From Trebouxia sp. TZW2008 (Eukaryota > Chlorophyta > Trebouxiophyceae > Trebouxiales > Trebouxiaceae), in NCBI GenBank assembly GCA_002118135.1, contig BDIU01000204.1, positions 121,096-185,095 of the forward strand: a stretch of DNA of 64,000 bases, given 5' to 3'. Numbering within the stretch: position 1 is the first letter of the stretch; the number at the start of each line of letters is the position of its first letter. The notes beneath the pieces were generated by a model, which worked only from the letters and a program-made list of their open reading frames with translations, made no database searches and was not told where the DNA came from. A program made the translations under genes and the position numbers. This document shows, piece after piece, positions 1 to 12,284 of this stretch.

Positions 1-824
1 CAAAGTTGACATTCACCTTAGAGGTTTTGCTGAACTGTCAAGTGACTGCTTGATTAATATTGTTAGTTGATTGCTGATCATGAATTATTATTTGACTGCA
101 GTCATCATCAACTGCTGAGCTTGCCTCAACACGCATATGTCATATGTATATGCATTGTAATCAGAATACTACATAGCTTGAATGAAGATTGAGCATATAT
201 ATCATTCGTTACAATCTGTAGTCAGCATGCAGACAAGTGAAGTAGCGGCAACTACTGGCAAGTCGTTTTTCATGGCAAAGTCCGGCAGACAATGCTGGTT
301 TGACAGCCTTTGCCACCTTTTGCCGCTATCTCGGCAAAGTGCTGGCAGCCTGTGGCAGGCGAGCGTCAAAACTGGGGGTGATTATTTGTAGTGAGTGCTT
401 GGCAAATCAGTTCCAGGCTCACATGAGCCAGTGCAGCGAGCACATGTAGACTACACTCTGTACAGCGGGCCAAACAGGCTGAAACAGCTCATGCCTGAAG
501 AGGCAGAAAAGGTGCAGCATAGTCCATACGCTGTCATAGAGGTGATTACAGCATCGCTGTTTCAATTTTGCAGCATTAGCCCAGATCAAGTTTGTTAGTG
601 ATCTCCACTTTGGCAGGTACATGTAACATAGTATCTCGCAGTTGCCTGCTTTGCTCAACGCCTCTGCAAATCAATCTCTGGCATGAGAAGGCTCTTTGAG
701 AGTGCATTACATGGAGAGGCCATTGCGGTACTGCAGCTGCCAGTTCACACCATGACACGCTGTAATTGGCAGACTGCTGCATCACTTGGACAGCACACCA
801 CTTCAAGAAGGTTTTGTGTTGCCG
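1..824. other. No gene recognised
   Basis: Only short open frames without recognisable motifs are present on either strand. I see no domain, RNA gene or structured repeat. The right end runs into the first of three related exon copies. Confidence 0.4.
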
Positions 825-1310
825 GCTTGGAAGCAGCTGAAAGGCCCTGTACAGGATGACCCTCTGGCCGTATGTGATGCTTCCAAAGTTGTGCAAGGGG
901 ACTTGATCACAGCAACATCGCAGTCTGCTGCTTGGCTGGGACGGGTGTAAATGTGAGCCCACAATCCTGACTAGCTCTTGTGCTGTAGGCTTGGAAGCCT
1001 TCACAGGGCTCTGTGCAGGACTCCCCTCTGGCCATCTGTGATGCTTCCACAATTGCGCAGGAGGACCTGATCATAGCAACATTGCAGTTTGCTGGTTGGC
1101 TGGGACTCATGTAACTGTTAGCCTCCAATCATGACTAATGCTTGTGCTGCAGGCTTGAAGGCCCAAGAAAGGCCCTGTACAGGACTCCCTCTAGCCATAT
1201 GCGACGCTCCCATAGTCCTACAGGAGGATCTGATCATGGCAACAGCGCACTGTGCTGACCGCATTGGACAGACATACCCATTAGCCCACAACTTTGAACA
1301 GAGGTATACA
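825..1310 (+). pseudogene. Three tandem copies of a CmcJ/NvfI-family oxygenase exon
   Basis: Three related segments begin at about 825, 989 and 1153, spaced 164 bp. The last two follow acceptor-like sequence (TGTGCTGTAG and TGTGCTGCAG); the first has a mutated CCG. The third copy reads LPLAICDAPIVLQEDLI, then ADRIGQTYPLAHN; the first reads DDPLAVCDASKVVQGDLI. This matches the block I remember from the CmcJ/AsaB/NvfI family of non-haem iron oxygenases of fungi and bacteria (PLALCD..SV...DL, then DR.GE.Y...HN..H.W). Copies one and two end in stop codons and the third uses a different frame in its first half because of a one-base loss, so no copy set reads as one protein. No N-terminal exon or downstream metal-binding part was recognised. 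The likely origin is serial duplication of one exon in a decayed gene. The family call rests on one 40-residue block and is moderate. Confidence 0.5.
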
Positions 1311-1697
1311 CTTGCAAGGAAGACCTGGTTCTTGTCTCTTTGTTGCACTGTGCATTGCTGCACAGTCATTGGTGCATGGCATGCATCAGGGATACATACA
1401 TACAGCTGGGCTTTAAATGCCATAGCAAAACAGGTTTGGCTGGTTGGGTTGCATCGCCTCTCATTCAGTGTAATTTGCCCTCAGCATCAGGGTTCTACAG
1501 CCCCGCTCAGCCCCGGGGGCATGACCCCCAAGCCTTCGGCCGTGCACGGGCAGGCCACACAAAAGTGCCACAATACAAGTACATCAACAGTGCAGCCCAC
1601 AAAAGCCTGCACACCTCACAAAGTTGTGCACATCATGAGGGCACCCCCTGGACTCTCAGAGCCCCTGTAAGGTTTAGAGGGAATTAACGTTGCACGC

Positions 1698-1921
1698 TAA
1701 TGTGACACCAATTAGTGGGGTTCTGGGAGCGCCTCAGCGGCTGACGTCACACTAATGTCGACGCTAATTTCCGTTCACACCCATTAGTCCACTCCCATTA
1801 GTCCGACTGCACTGCGTATCCTCTGATGTTGCGCTTTGGGCTCTATTAGTGCGGACGCTAATACATGCGCTAATCTGCGACTAATCTTTTGAGCGTAAAC
1901 CAACATTAGCCACATTAGCCA
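1698..1921. repeat. Cluster of about twelve ATTAG/CTAAT motifs
   Basis: About twelve copies of ATTAGT, ATTAGC or their complements (GCTAAT, ACTAAT) lie within roughly 225 bases at irregular spacing and in both orientations. Chance would give fewer than one. The pattern resembles the sub-terminal binding repeats of a DNA transposon or a clustered factor-binding site, but no terminal inverted repeat was found around it. Confidence 0.55.
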
Positions 1922-2947
1922 ACTACAGTAGGGCCAGAAAGTCCCGTTCAACTGCCCTGCCCATGCTGCTTGCAGTCAATATTAATGCTGACAGCGCAAC
2001 GATGCAATTGCGCGGCGGTACGACTCAGCATAGAAAGTTCAACAACACAGCTTGCTTGATGCGGAGTCACAGCTGCCGAAAGCGGTCGCAGCGCAAGATA
2101 TGCATCGGTGAAGCGTGCAGTTCTGTTTCACAAAAAGCAGTGGTGTCAGGGAGTGCCTGTCTCGTCAGCTGTGTCGTGCGCTAAAACGATAGTCAGAGAT
2201 AGCTGACTTTGGTCAACGTCACTGGGCAAATAGGACAGCTGTCAAACGTAGTATCCAGTTTTGTCAGCAAAGCAGCATACAACCAGCAGCAGCTGTTTGC
2301 CCAGAAGGCTACAAAGGCATGCTGCCTGCAAAAGCTCGCCTGTGAACAGGTAGAGCGTGTGCAGTCAGCACAACTTCGTTTTCTGTCAAACCACTTGCAT
2401 AGCCTTCCGAGCAAAGTGCACTGCCACACAAATAATTTTGCCAGGGTCTGGCCTATCCTATTCCTAATGACTTTGACGGTGACGGTGGCGCTTCGCTGGC
2501 GCGAACAATTTGCACCTGCTCATATGCAACTGCAAGCATGCGCCAGAATCCTGAGCTGAGCACGCATTTGCTCAGGAGCGTGCTGAGTTGTGCTGATGTG
2601 TTGATTGAGTCTGAGTCACACTGCTACAGCTGTGACTCATGCAAATGTCTTGATCAGGACTTTCCGGCTCCCTTGTATGAAACCAATAAGCTTCAGCAAA
2701 TCCACTACCAACGTTTGGAAATGATATGCGCATGGTAGAGGGTCTCACACTCAGAGCTTGGGTCTATGTTCTGCAAGACAAAAGACACGTGCTCAGTGAA
2801 CCTGAAAGCATGATGAATGATCAGTAGCCTCGCAGCTGGCTCTCACACTCCTGAGTGTAAATACTCGAAGGCTGTCACGACAAATTCCTATAGCCTGTGA
2901 CAAATCAGACTCCGCGGGGAAGCTGGATTTGACGGGGAGAAGCTAAC
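1922..2947. other. No gene recognised
   Basis: This stretch holds open frames of up to about 115 codons on the plus strand (2209-2559) without a domain or clear splice structure. Nothing else was seen before the hAT-like element begins. Confidence 0.4.
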
Positions 2948-3407
2948 ATCGTACCCAGGGATGCGAAATTAAGTAATTTTGCAAGGCGAAATATGAAACT
3001 ATTTCGCCCGGGTATCGCCGGTGACCCCCCCCCAAGGCGAAAAGGCGAAACTAATAACCTAGCAGTATTATAGGGTTAACCGCCTGCGGCATTAACGCTG
3101 TTTGCAGCGCTGTGCAGCGCCATTTAGGACGTCGAGCTGCCTGCAATGGACCTAGCCAGCCTGCCAGAACTGACAGACATGCTCTCAGACTACTATGAGG
3201 ACGATCGTAGGCAGATGCGCAGTGAGTGAGCCGAAGGGCGATTGGTCGCCCGGCCGATTGGTGCCGAAAGCTTTCGCCCCGGGGCGGGCCTAGACCCCCC
3301 TTCTGCCGAGTGGCGAAAGCCTCAGACCCTATTTAAACCCTAGGGCGGCAAAAAGCGCGCAAACATGCCTGTTTTTGCTTGCTATTGCCATCGTGACCAT
3401 CGCAAGC

Positions 3408-4263
3408 ATGACAGATGTCTCTGAAGTCATCGACCTAGACGCTGAAGGTACTCATACACCCAAACGCGGTCACCGCCAGCTAGATGACATCTGGGATCAT
3501 TACAAAAGGGTTTAGGGTTTAGGGTTTAGGGTTTAGGGTTTACGGCCCTGCAGACATCACTGAGCAGGAGTCACAGTTTGAGCAAGGTTTTGGTGCCAAC
3601 CAAGCAGATGACTTGGAGCTGTGCTCCACCACAGAGTTGCTGGACATGTTTGATGATTACCAAGAGGACAAGAAGCGCTTGGAGAATGACTTTCTCATCA
3701 GCCAAACAGGCACACATCTTGACATAGACTTTGACCATTCAGCACTCAGCAACCTTGCTAGGTCTTCAGCTGCAGCACCTGTTCGTGCGCAAGTCGGCTC
3801 AGGCAATGCTGCATGTGATGTTGAGAGTCGCAGAGTAGCATGTTTATATAAGTACAAACCAACTGTCTTGCAACATATCACAGTGTGTACATGCTCCACA
3901 TCATGAAAATATCTGTCAGTGCAACTGCAGTGACTTGAAGTGCTAATGATCTGCATTTTGCATTCGCTGCCAATCGCTGGCAAGTCGGGAAAAAATGGTA
4001 CAAGTTTGACCCTTTCGACAGCTTTCGCCCGTCGCCTTTCGACCCATTCGCATTCGACTGAGGCTCATGAGCTTTCAGCCCGCTCACTGCAGATGCGCGA
4101 TGAACTAGTGGACAGCAGTGCCATCCATGCAACCCTTGATTTCAACAACCCTGCTTTTGCTCTGGATTTCCAAGGCAACTTCGTCCAAGAGCAAACGCCC
4201 AACTTGGACTTTGGCAGCAGCAATGAGCAGTATGGTGTCAATGATGTATTGCAGGGTTTGTAG
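3408..4263 (+). pseudogene. Exon remnants inside the hAT-like element
   Basis: Three plus-strand coding-like blocks lie inside the transposon. The first, from ATG 3408, includes KRGHRQLDDIWDHYKR; the second (about 3613-3830) includes ELLDMFDDYQEDKKRLEN; the third (about 4080-4263) is rich in acidic and aromatic residues and stops at 4261. An upstream block near 3147 (LPELTDMLSDYYEDDRR) resembles the second, so this segment may be repeated within the element. The first block loosely recalls the region around a BED-type finger at hAT transposase N-termini, but the Cys/His ligands are not visible. The telomere tract interrupts the first block. No catalytic hAT motif is present, so this is probably a remnant or a captured host fragment. 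Confidence 0.4.
3508..3542 (+). repeat. Interstitial telomeric repeats (TTTAGGG)n
   Basis: Four full TTTAGGG units run from 3511 to 3538, with GGG before and TTTA after. This is the Arabidopsis-type telomere repeat used by land plants and many green algae. It lies inside the hAT-like element and is too short to be a chromosome end. Confidence 0.95.
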
Positions 4264-4743
4264 GTGTAGTCAGTTGCCCATTCATGCAATACATGTGCCA
4301 GCTTTGCCATCTAGCACGCTAGAACGAATGACTATCTTGCTTGTGCCTGAACTCATGTGTGGGGTTATTTTGATTCACATCAGCTTACAGTTGCGCTGAG
4401 GTCCGCACCATTGACCATTCGATATGAAAGCGTGAACAGATGCAGCTCGTTGAGACGAGCATTTTGCGGCCTTTAAAAAACTTCTGAGTCACAGTCTAGC
4501 CTATTTCGCTGCATTTCGCCCTGATTGTTTCGCCCTTTTGCCCTTTCGCCCTCGGCTCCTGAATTTCGCACCGTACCCTGATCGTACCTGCTGCCAAGCG
4601 CCTTCTGCACTGCGTATGCGTCTACTTTCGCTTGTTCACTGATGCTCTCAGCTTTATGAGTGTTGACAGGCTTTGCAGACGCAACGCGACTGTTTATCTG
4701 ACACGCGGGCGCAACCTTGCCACGCTAGCAGGCACCTGAGGTT

Positions 4744-5595
4744 GTGTTGTGGGTGGTTCTGTGTTGGGATCTTGTCTGCGGCGTTCAAGAGCAGGCAGAG
4801 GTCAGTTGTGAGCTTGCTCAATGTACAGCCAAACCCTTCGCAACACTGTCTGTATCCGTGCAAAATGCCGCAAGTGTCAGTTCAATCACAAGCACGCAAG
4901 CGGCTGCACAGGGCTCTCTTGCTGATCTTCCCCACAACTGCCTTGTCCAGATGGCAAACATAAATTACCATGTCACTGCTGTTATGTCAACCGTCTGCAA
5001 GACCCTGCGTGCAGCAGCTCTAGAAGCTCGTTCCTGCTACTTTGAATACCAGGAAAGCCCGAGGACTATAGGGCATGGGCAGATGATGTGTTGGCAGCTC
5101 TGATTGAGACTCCTAACAAGAAAGACCTGACAGACATCTTCATTGTCTTTGGTCCCTGTGCAAGGAATCCAAGGAAACACACAGCAGCCCAGGGAACACA
5201 CACAACAGCCGTGTTACGAGCACGTTATCCCAACTTGTCTAAGTTGTCCCTTGACTTTTATGAGTGGAGTCCTGATCTCGAGTGATTAGAAATCCTTCCA
5301 AAGCATTTAAAGGTTCTGGACTTGAAGTCTGAATTTGCCGATGGTCTAAAGTTCAGCATGCTCAATCATCTGCAATGTCTAGAGAAGTTACGGATCAGCA
5401 TGTGCATTACCTTTTCTCCTCGTATAGAAAAGGAAAAACTGCTGGTGTGTGAAGGGTGATCTACGTTTGCCAAACATCAAGATGCTTTACATTTGTTTTT
5501 CTAATGAGCCTGTTTCTGTCTGCTTGACTGGTCTCACCCTAAATCATGTCAGGCCATGTTGCAAAGTATTCCTAGAAAATTGCCTGGTGCGTGAG
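4744..5595 (+). pseudogene. F-box/leucine-rich-repeat-like gene, disrupted
   Basis: The 5' part encodes a segment with SLADLPHNCLVQM followed about 20 residues later by VCKTLRAAALEARS, which fits an F-box-like helical motif (LP...L, then VCK.wR). Downstream in other frames comes leucine-rich sequence: YPNLSKLSLDF, HLKVLDLKSEF, LQCLEKLRIS and LPNIKMLYICF, spaced like leucine-rich repeats. The frame changes once between the F-box part and the first leucine-rich part (near 5040-5060), a TGA stands at 5283 with in-frame continuation after it, and the frame shifts again near 5455. No introns with good signals repair these breaks, so I read it as a decayed F-box/LRR gene, a family that in plants and algae supplies substrate receptors for SCF ubiquitin ligases. 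The start is undetermined. Confidence 0.45.
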
Positions 5596-6569
5596 GATGT
5601 GTGACATCCTAGTGTTTTGGCTCTGTGAAGAAAGAACATTCTAGCATCTCATGTTACACTCTTCATGCCATTTGCATGAGCTTTTGTGTAGTGTCCATCA
5701 TGACAACGTTATGTGGCCTTGTAACACAAGCTTGCTGCTGCATTGACAATATTGCCAGCAAATGAACACTGTAATGCACAACAGCCCAAACATGTCATTT
5801 GATGTTACGCAGGATGCTTGCACCAGGTCAGGTTTGGATCCCTAGAGGCTGGCCAGGATCGTGGAAGGCCATCGCCTTTGGCTTTGCACAGACATGTCTA
5901 CACAATCAAGTCTTCACAGTCAAATGCAGCTGTTGACCAGTGGGGGCTGCAAGCGCTTGTCACAAGACATGCTTGTATTGAGGGCACGATCTTGAGCGTG
6001 TGATGCAAGATGTGCCTCAGTGCTGCCTTGCGATTACCTTAACTCTGCTCCAGATTGTTTATTTTGACTTCTACTATTCTGTTTCAGAGATGCCACAATA
6101 TCGAGAGATGTGAACATCGACGTGCAGATTTCGGCTTGACAACGATGTCATGTGAACATCACAGTCTGCAAATGAATCAAATAGCATAAACTGGGAAATT
6201 GTATCATAGTATTGGTCTAGAATGCACTCAGTAGGCTCATCCTGTTGAATGCCAAACAAGCACTTGCTGTGCTTTTGAGGAATTTGAGGAGAGGAGAAAT
6301 AGCTTGGTATGGCAACATGCATTGTGCAACATGCTGCTCCAACATACCTCACGCTACAGTCAGGCAACCACCTCACTGATTGCTTCATAAGTGCTGTTGT
6401 CGTCTCAAGCAATCAACTTCATTACAGCAAGAATATGTGCAAATAGGTGGTTTCAAGTCGCAAAGGCACCACTAGGAGACAAATGATAGATCTAGAACGC
6501 AGACTGGACCTCAGACATGTATCAACTGATGTTGCAAAGATGCACCGCAGTCAACACTGTGTTGCTGCA
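5596..6569. other. No gene recognised
   Basis: Short unrelated frames only (a 61-codon plus frame at 5818 and a 112-codon minus frame at 6074-6412), with no motif. It is probably intergenic, downstream of the minus-strand gene that ends at 6570. Confidence 0.4.
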
Positions 6570-9500
6570 CTAAGGTTGTGACACAACAATACGCCAGCCT
6601 CTCTGCCTCATCTTGATGATCCTTGCAGTAACTTCATTTGGTGGCTTCAGTACAAGCAATCTCTTAGCCCTGATGTTCTCAACGACTTCATACAGTTGGC
6701 AGTTGCAACACTCATCCTCATGCCTCTTCAATGATAAGGTTCCAGAACTGTCCAATCTGAGGTTGTTCACATCAAAGTCTATCCTAGGATCGCGCTCAGC
6801 AAATGCAGCTGTGTCCACCACCTGCATTCATCAAACTGTTAGTCGTCGCAGTGTGTTTGTACTTAATCCATGGACTTGAGCCATCCCTAGTGTTGAATGG
6901 GTCCCAATCCTTGCATGCTTGCGAAGTTGCAAACAACATACAAAAAGGCTTTTTATGCTGGTGCAAATTGCTCAGCTGACAGCCCTGTGCAGACCTCTGC
7001 ACTTTTGCAAAGCTGCCAATTTGCACAGTTTCCTTTGGCAGGAGTTGGCCAGAAAGGCAAGCTCATGTTCCAGCAAGTTGTTACCTTGAGGTGCCTTTGC
7101 AAATCTATCTTTGCTGACAAGTACCACTTATTGTGGCACAAATCTCTACCTTTTACAGCTTTTGCAAACAATCAGGCTTACAAAACAGAAACATGTGCCA
7201 AGGGTAAGCTGCAGCAGAGAATGCTGCCTCTGCAAAGTTGCATCGGCACATTTATGCGACACTTTCCTGGTACAAAATGGGGTTGGCAATTGTCAATTTT
7301 AATGGGTTTTCAAGTACAGGGATGAGCTCATGCTCTGCGACATACATGTAGTTTGCAGCGCTGTCGTGATCAGGCTATGTAGATCAAGACAGCAGTGCAG
7401 CCGTCACACTAAAGCAAAGGTGCACATGCCAACACATCAAACCAAAAGTGCAGTTATAGTTCCTACCACATATTATCACACACATGATTGGCAATTGCTG
7501 GTATAGTGCAGGATCCTGATCACAAGACTTACAAGCAGATCAGAGAACAGTCATACCTGTACCTCCACCTCACTAGACTGATCAACAGTGGTGAAGAAAG
7601 CGATGCACACACGGCGATCCGCATTCATTTTGCGCTTCACCCGCATCTCCAACTGCTCTGCCACTTCTATGACAATTTCCATGCTTGCTGCAGCATCTGG
7701 CCCTCTCCAATGCACAGGCAGGCCTATGTCCAGATCCATGCCTTTTGGGGGATCGTTGCGCACAATCATGTCCCTGACGAAGCCGCCATACAGCCACAAA
7801 CCCAGGCCCTGGTTTGCAGATCGGAGTAATAGGCGGCTGGCAATGGCCATGAGGGAGCCCGCCACACCTCGGCCATACTGGGCATAAATGTTGTGGAGGA
7901 CGCCTCCCTGCACTGGCAACCATGTTATGTAACACCAGTGACTCACATGCACATGCACACGTACTGGGCATGTCAACTTCTGAAGTGGTTTGAGCTGTTG
8001 GCATTGTCATGCAATCCTTGTGTCCTGTTTATCAGGGATCAAAGGCAGAAAGAAAGCATGAATTGCAAGATCTGAAGCCTTGGCAGTTGCTGCTGTTTTG
8101 ACAGACCAAAGTCTTGTTGGCCTACAGCAACGGCATATGCTTGCAGAGGGTTATCTGCTAGAAATTGACATTTGCAAACAAGTGATGACTGAGCTTCAGA
8201 GTCAAACAAACCACAAGATTGTTTAGCAAGGACAGACATGACACGTGGTATGCTGATTAAAAAAAGCATACACATGATGCATGTGACAATTAGCAGCTCA
8301 CCATGATATGGCTCACAGCTTGATCAACAAAGTACATTGGGTCAGGTACTTCCTACAAGCACAATCACTTTGTGTTACTACAGCGTTCAATAACCATGAA
8401 GGCATGCAGCAGCTGTACTGGCCAACTTGCTGCACATGGTGTGCCTGACTGCAGGGTTATGCAATTGTGCACATCGCCAACGCACAGCAGGTTTTTGAAC
8501 AATGAAATGAAGCTCAAGGCGCTAAATCTAGCCAGGCTAGCTAGAGCATTGGGTTGTATGCAAATGCAGACATCAGCAAAATGCCATGAATCCCCACATG
8601 TACAGCAGCAGAACCAAAGCACAGAGATCGATGCATTACTTGCAGAGGTTGCATGCATAATCAAGCATGCCAGCGTGAATCATGTGCAAGTGCAATGTGA
8701 TGCTGATGTGCACAGCAGAGCATGCAGCAATCGTGTTTGAGGTCTGGCAAAGCCTGCTGGCTGTCCATGCAGTGTGCTGCTCTCACCACAAAAGCAGTAT
8801 CACGTGCGAACTCTTCATCTGAGCTAGTGTCTGAGTCAGACCACCCATCCATACATCGGCGGTTTGCTGTCATCAGCCATTCATACCGAACACTGCCAAC
8901 TCCTTGAAGAATCTGGCAGTCATCTGAACCCAGAAAGGCACCAAAGTATATCACGTGGCTGACTCTCTGGTTGTGAGGACTGCTGAACACGCTGTCTGGA
9001 GCTGCAAAGGCCAGATGGCGGTCTTCACTCAAGATGAACCCTTGGCTAGCATCATGGCAATCTACAGCATCTGCGCTCTGCATGACGAAGCCCATGCACA
9101 GCGATGCCATTATGTGATCCCAGTCCGCCCCATAGCTTCGGTTCGTTGATGGCATGATGTCATTGATTTCAGTGAGCATGCAATGAGCGGCTTCTAGGGT
9201 CTGAGGGGACACCCCAGCTCTTGCGCACCAGAACTCATCCTGGCCACTTGCTAGCCAGGCTTCATACACTTTCAGGTAGGTTTCTGGGTCTCCTGAGCTG
9301 TTTCGCAGGAAGCTGGAGCGACGGGAAGTTGAGTGAGGCTCAAAGAGATTGTCTCTGCCTTCTGATACTGTGTACACACATGCAATGACGGCCACCTCCC
9401 TGCTGCAGTCAGCGTCTTCAGCTGCTGCAATGCTTACCCCAAACTCCACTGACACAGGCAGCGCCTCCACTAACTCGCCCAGCGGTGACAATGTCAACAC

Positions 9501-12284
9501 AGGGTCGTCTAGGTTCTCAATGAGGCCCATAATCTCGAGGTAACGCAGGGCTTCCAGCCTGCAGGCAGCAGCATACTCTGTCAGCTGTACCCAGACACAA
9601 GCTTTGACAGAGCCATGTGCACCATGTGACTGTGTGGGCTGGACTAGGGAGAACAAGCAGGAAACTGCTCTTGGCTAGAGCACTTCTATGCATGAACCCA
9701 ATACTCACGCAACTCACTGCAGAGCAAGCATGGTCATGTTCACCAGATGCGGAAGTGCATTTCATCCTATGTTACACAAGGGTTGCGTGGAGCTGTGGAT
9801 GCTCTGCTATACATGCTGATGGATTGCTGGGAGGCATCCCACCTGTCTTCTCTCTCTGGAGAGTTTGCAGGCTCTGTTGCAGCGCTGACAGGCAGGCCTG
9901 AAGCAATCCAAGTCAACAAGTTTTTGTCCAGGTCTTGATCTTCGTTGCTACTGCTAGCAGAGGCAGACAGCTCTCTGCTATCTGGTCCACGCCGGCTGTA
10001 CTCCAGATCACATGACGCCTACAGAAATTATGATCTGCTGAGGAGTTACACGCTCTGCAACACCAGCTGCACTGCAATAAAGTGCGAGGTGGAGCTGCAT
10101 GCTGTCAGAGTATAGTGCAATGCTTTGCATACTAGACACAAAAGAACAACAGAGCTGTTCATGCCGAAAGCACAACATATGGCTCCTGTCACCATGCGCA
10201 TTGCACTATTTTGGTGTGCAGCTGAGCAAATATGCTTAGACATGCCTCATCAACACAACAGGTATGCTTGCATGCAGCAAGGCCGCCAATGCAGCAAGTG
10301 CAAGTAGTGTGTGCAGCACATCAACACTTACACCAACAAAGATGTGCCAAAACCCATGAATGCTGCTCAAGGACTGCTTGCACTTTTGATGCATATGAGC
10401 TGCAGATGAGCATACATGCCCACCTTCTAATTCATTGACAACTTGCGAACAATGATGGAGCTTGCAGGCGGGCTGTTTGTAAAACATGCACATACTTGTG
10501 TAGAGCAGTCATGCCCATGTGCCTGCACCAACTAAGTGCAATTTATACCGGCAACTTATGATGTAGGTCAAGATAGCAAAAGCGCACATGGAGAAGAGGT
10601 ACTGCCCTTGTGTTTAAACATGGCATGACTGCAAGGCTTTGACACAGACAATCTGCACCAGATGATCAATGAACACTGATACAATCTAAAGCACTGTGCA
10701 TGACTATGCTTACCACAGTGTTAGGCGTCCTGCATCCCTGGCAAGTGTCGCCAAAGTGTGCCACCACCTGTGTGTGCATCAGTCTTGAGCAACCTGTAAA
10801 TGCTATTCATTGCAATGTGCATCAAGCGGCTGCAAAGCTTTGCAAACATGATGCTTGAGCATGTATGTCTTTAGCAAGCGCCGCAGTACACAAACGCAAG
10901 TTGTGATTGTGCTTGGCTACAGTGAACACTTCTGTGCCAGCATACAAGTCATGTTGCATTGCATGCACGTGCTGCAGCTGCCGCATATGTGCTCTTGTCA
11001 GACAGATGTGCATTCAGGTGCAAGGTATGTCATGCATACTCTGGCTAGTGATGCACTCAAGTAGAGGCAACATTACCTGGGCGCCAGGTGTGTGCAGGCC
11101 CACTGTAGGGTATAGACAATGTTCATTCACATTGATGAAAGCCACTCCTAAGTTTTCATCATTCTTGAAGAAGGAGACTGTCTGAGCTTTTCTGTTCAGC
11201 AATGCACCAATCACATCACCTGTCAACAAGCATGCAAACTTACATGAATGTAACGGAAAAGTCTGTGCTTGCTGTGTTCAGAACCAAGGATGACTCAGTG
11301 AATTGTGGGCTAGCACGCTTGAGCACTCCAAATTTTTGGTAGCGCAGTTCTGTCCAACATTTGCTCTACCTGCTCAAAGACAGCAGAAAGTTGATGCTAA
11401 TGCTGTACTACTGCATGACTTACCACCTATCCCATGCACCTTGAATAGACTTGCCCTGTGGCTTGTTACAAATGGTCGTGACGAGCATTGCTAGACAGGA
11501 CGGCATGTCGTCACATACGCAGCCGAGTCATGGGTTGTCCACATGGCGTGTGCATTCAGCGTTGTCTGTAGGGCTCAGAAGCAGCATCAACAAGCTAGGG
11601 GCACTGTGAGGCAGTATGTCGACCTGTTGTGAAGGTAGGGCCATAAACACAGCCCATCGGCGTGTCTGCAAAAGCCTTGCCATCATCGCCGTGATATCCA
11701 TATGAGTGTTGGTCCCACCCCGGCATGCGATCCATTCTTGAGCCAGGTGCGCAAAAGCCAATGCCTGGCCCACAAAACAGGCACAGCTGATACTGTTGCT
11801 TGGCATCTCTTTGCTTCATAGCATTGTCACACTCTCATGTACACCCAACGGGATCCTGATGGCACGTGCTGAGGCCCCACAGCATGACCTCAAGGCCAAC
11901 CCAACAAGCTCTTGGCAGATGGAAAAGTTGCAGCTTTGCGTCGCCCAGTACTATGCTGCAGATATGCTGAGCTGCTTGTGCAGAAGAGTGTCCAGTAGTC
12001 ACAAAGTATGCACAATTTCATGTAGCAGCACAAAATGCAATGGCAACCTTGGACAAGCTTGTTGGCACGCGTACACGACTACGTATATATGGTTCCCCAG
12101 CCTGTCGCAATCATGTGAGGCTGTGCCACCCCTCAAGACAAGCTTGTTGGCAGAGAAAGCATACCTATGGCGCCACTTTGACCGCAGTCTACTATGCAAA
12201 CTTTGAAGTAATACTGGTTCACATTGCTAGGCACTGGCTGGTCTGTAGAAGCAGCGCCAACATCATGATTGCTGCGGCCCCGAC
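6570..12284 (-). CDS. SPRY - DEAH-helicase C-terminal (HA2/OB) - nucleotidyltransferase fusion
   Basis: Exons in coding order are 12284-12165, 11764-11624, 11219-11077, 10767-10714, 10018-9776, 9584-8787, 8352-8302, 7907-7557 and 6821-6570 (stop). All joins keep phase and use GT-AG signals. The first four exons form a SPRY domain: [50 protein letters not shown] and VAHFG, the order seen in RanBP9 and ASH2L-like SPRY. After an acidic, Ser-rich linker comes an HA2/OB region like DEAH helicases ([38 protein letters not shown]). The last two exons hold a class-II CCA/poly(A)-polymerase-like head: [22 protein letters not shown] (DxD) and [10 protein letters not shown]. No helicase motifs I-VI are present, so unwinding is not expected; the protein may bind RNA or a partner through SPRY and HA2/OB. 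The N-terminus is undefined; ankyrin exons 2.6 kb upstream may be part of it. It is paralogous to the gene at 21378-31459. Confidence 0.72.

Larger units (their letters stand above)
2956..4580. mobile_element. hAT-superfamily DNA transposon, complete ends
   Basis: The element starts with CAGGGATGCGAAATT at 2956 and ends with the imperfect inverse AATTTCGCACCGTACCCTG at 4580. It is flanked by a perfect 8-bp direct repeat ATCGTACC at 2948-2955 and 4581-4588. An 8-bp target duplication with CAGGG termini is the signature of the hAT superfamily. Both ends carry sub-terminal repeats, AAGGCGAAA on the left and TTTCGCCC on the right, probably transposase-binding sites. At 1,625 bp it is too short for a full hAT transposase of 600 or more residues, so it is likely non-autonomous or internally deleted. 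It also contains plant-type telomeric repeats. Ends and duplication are read directly; the superfamily follows from them. Confidence 0.88.

Noticed and set aside
3508..3542. A chromosome end
   Set aside because: Only about five units, inside a bounded transposon, with unique sequence on both sides.
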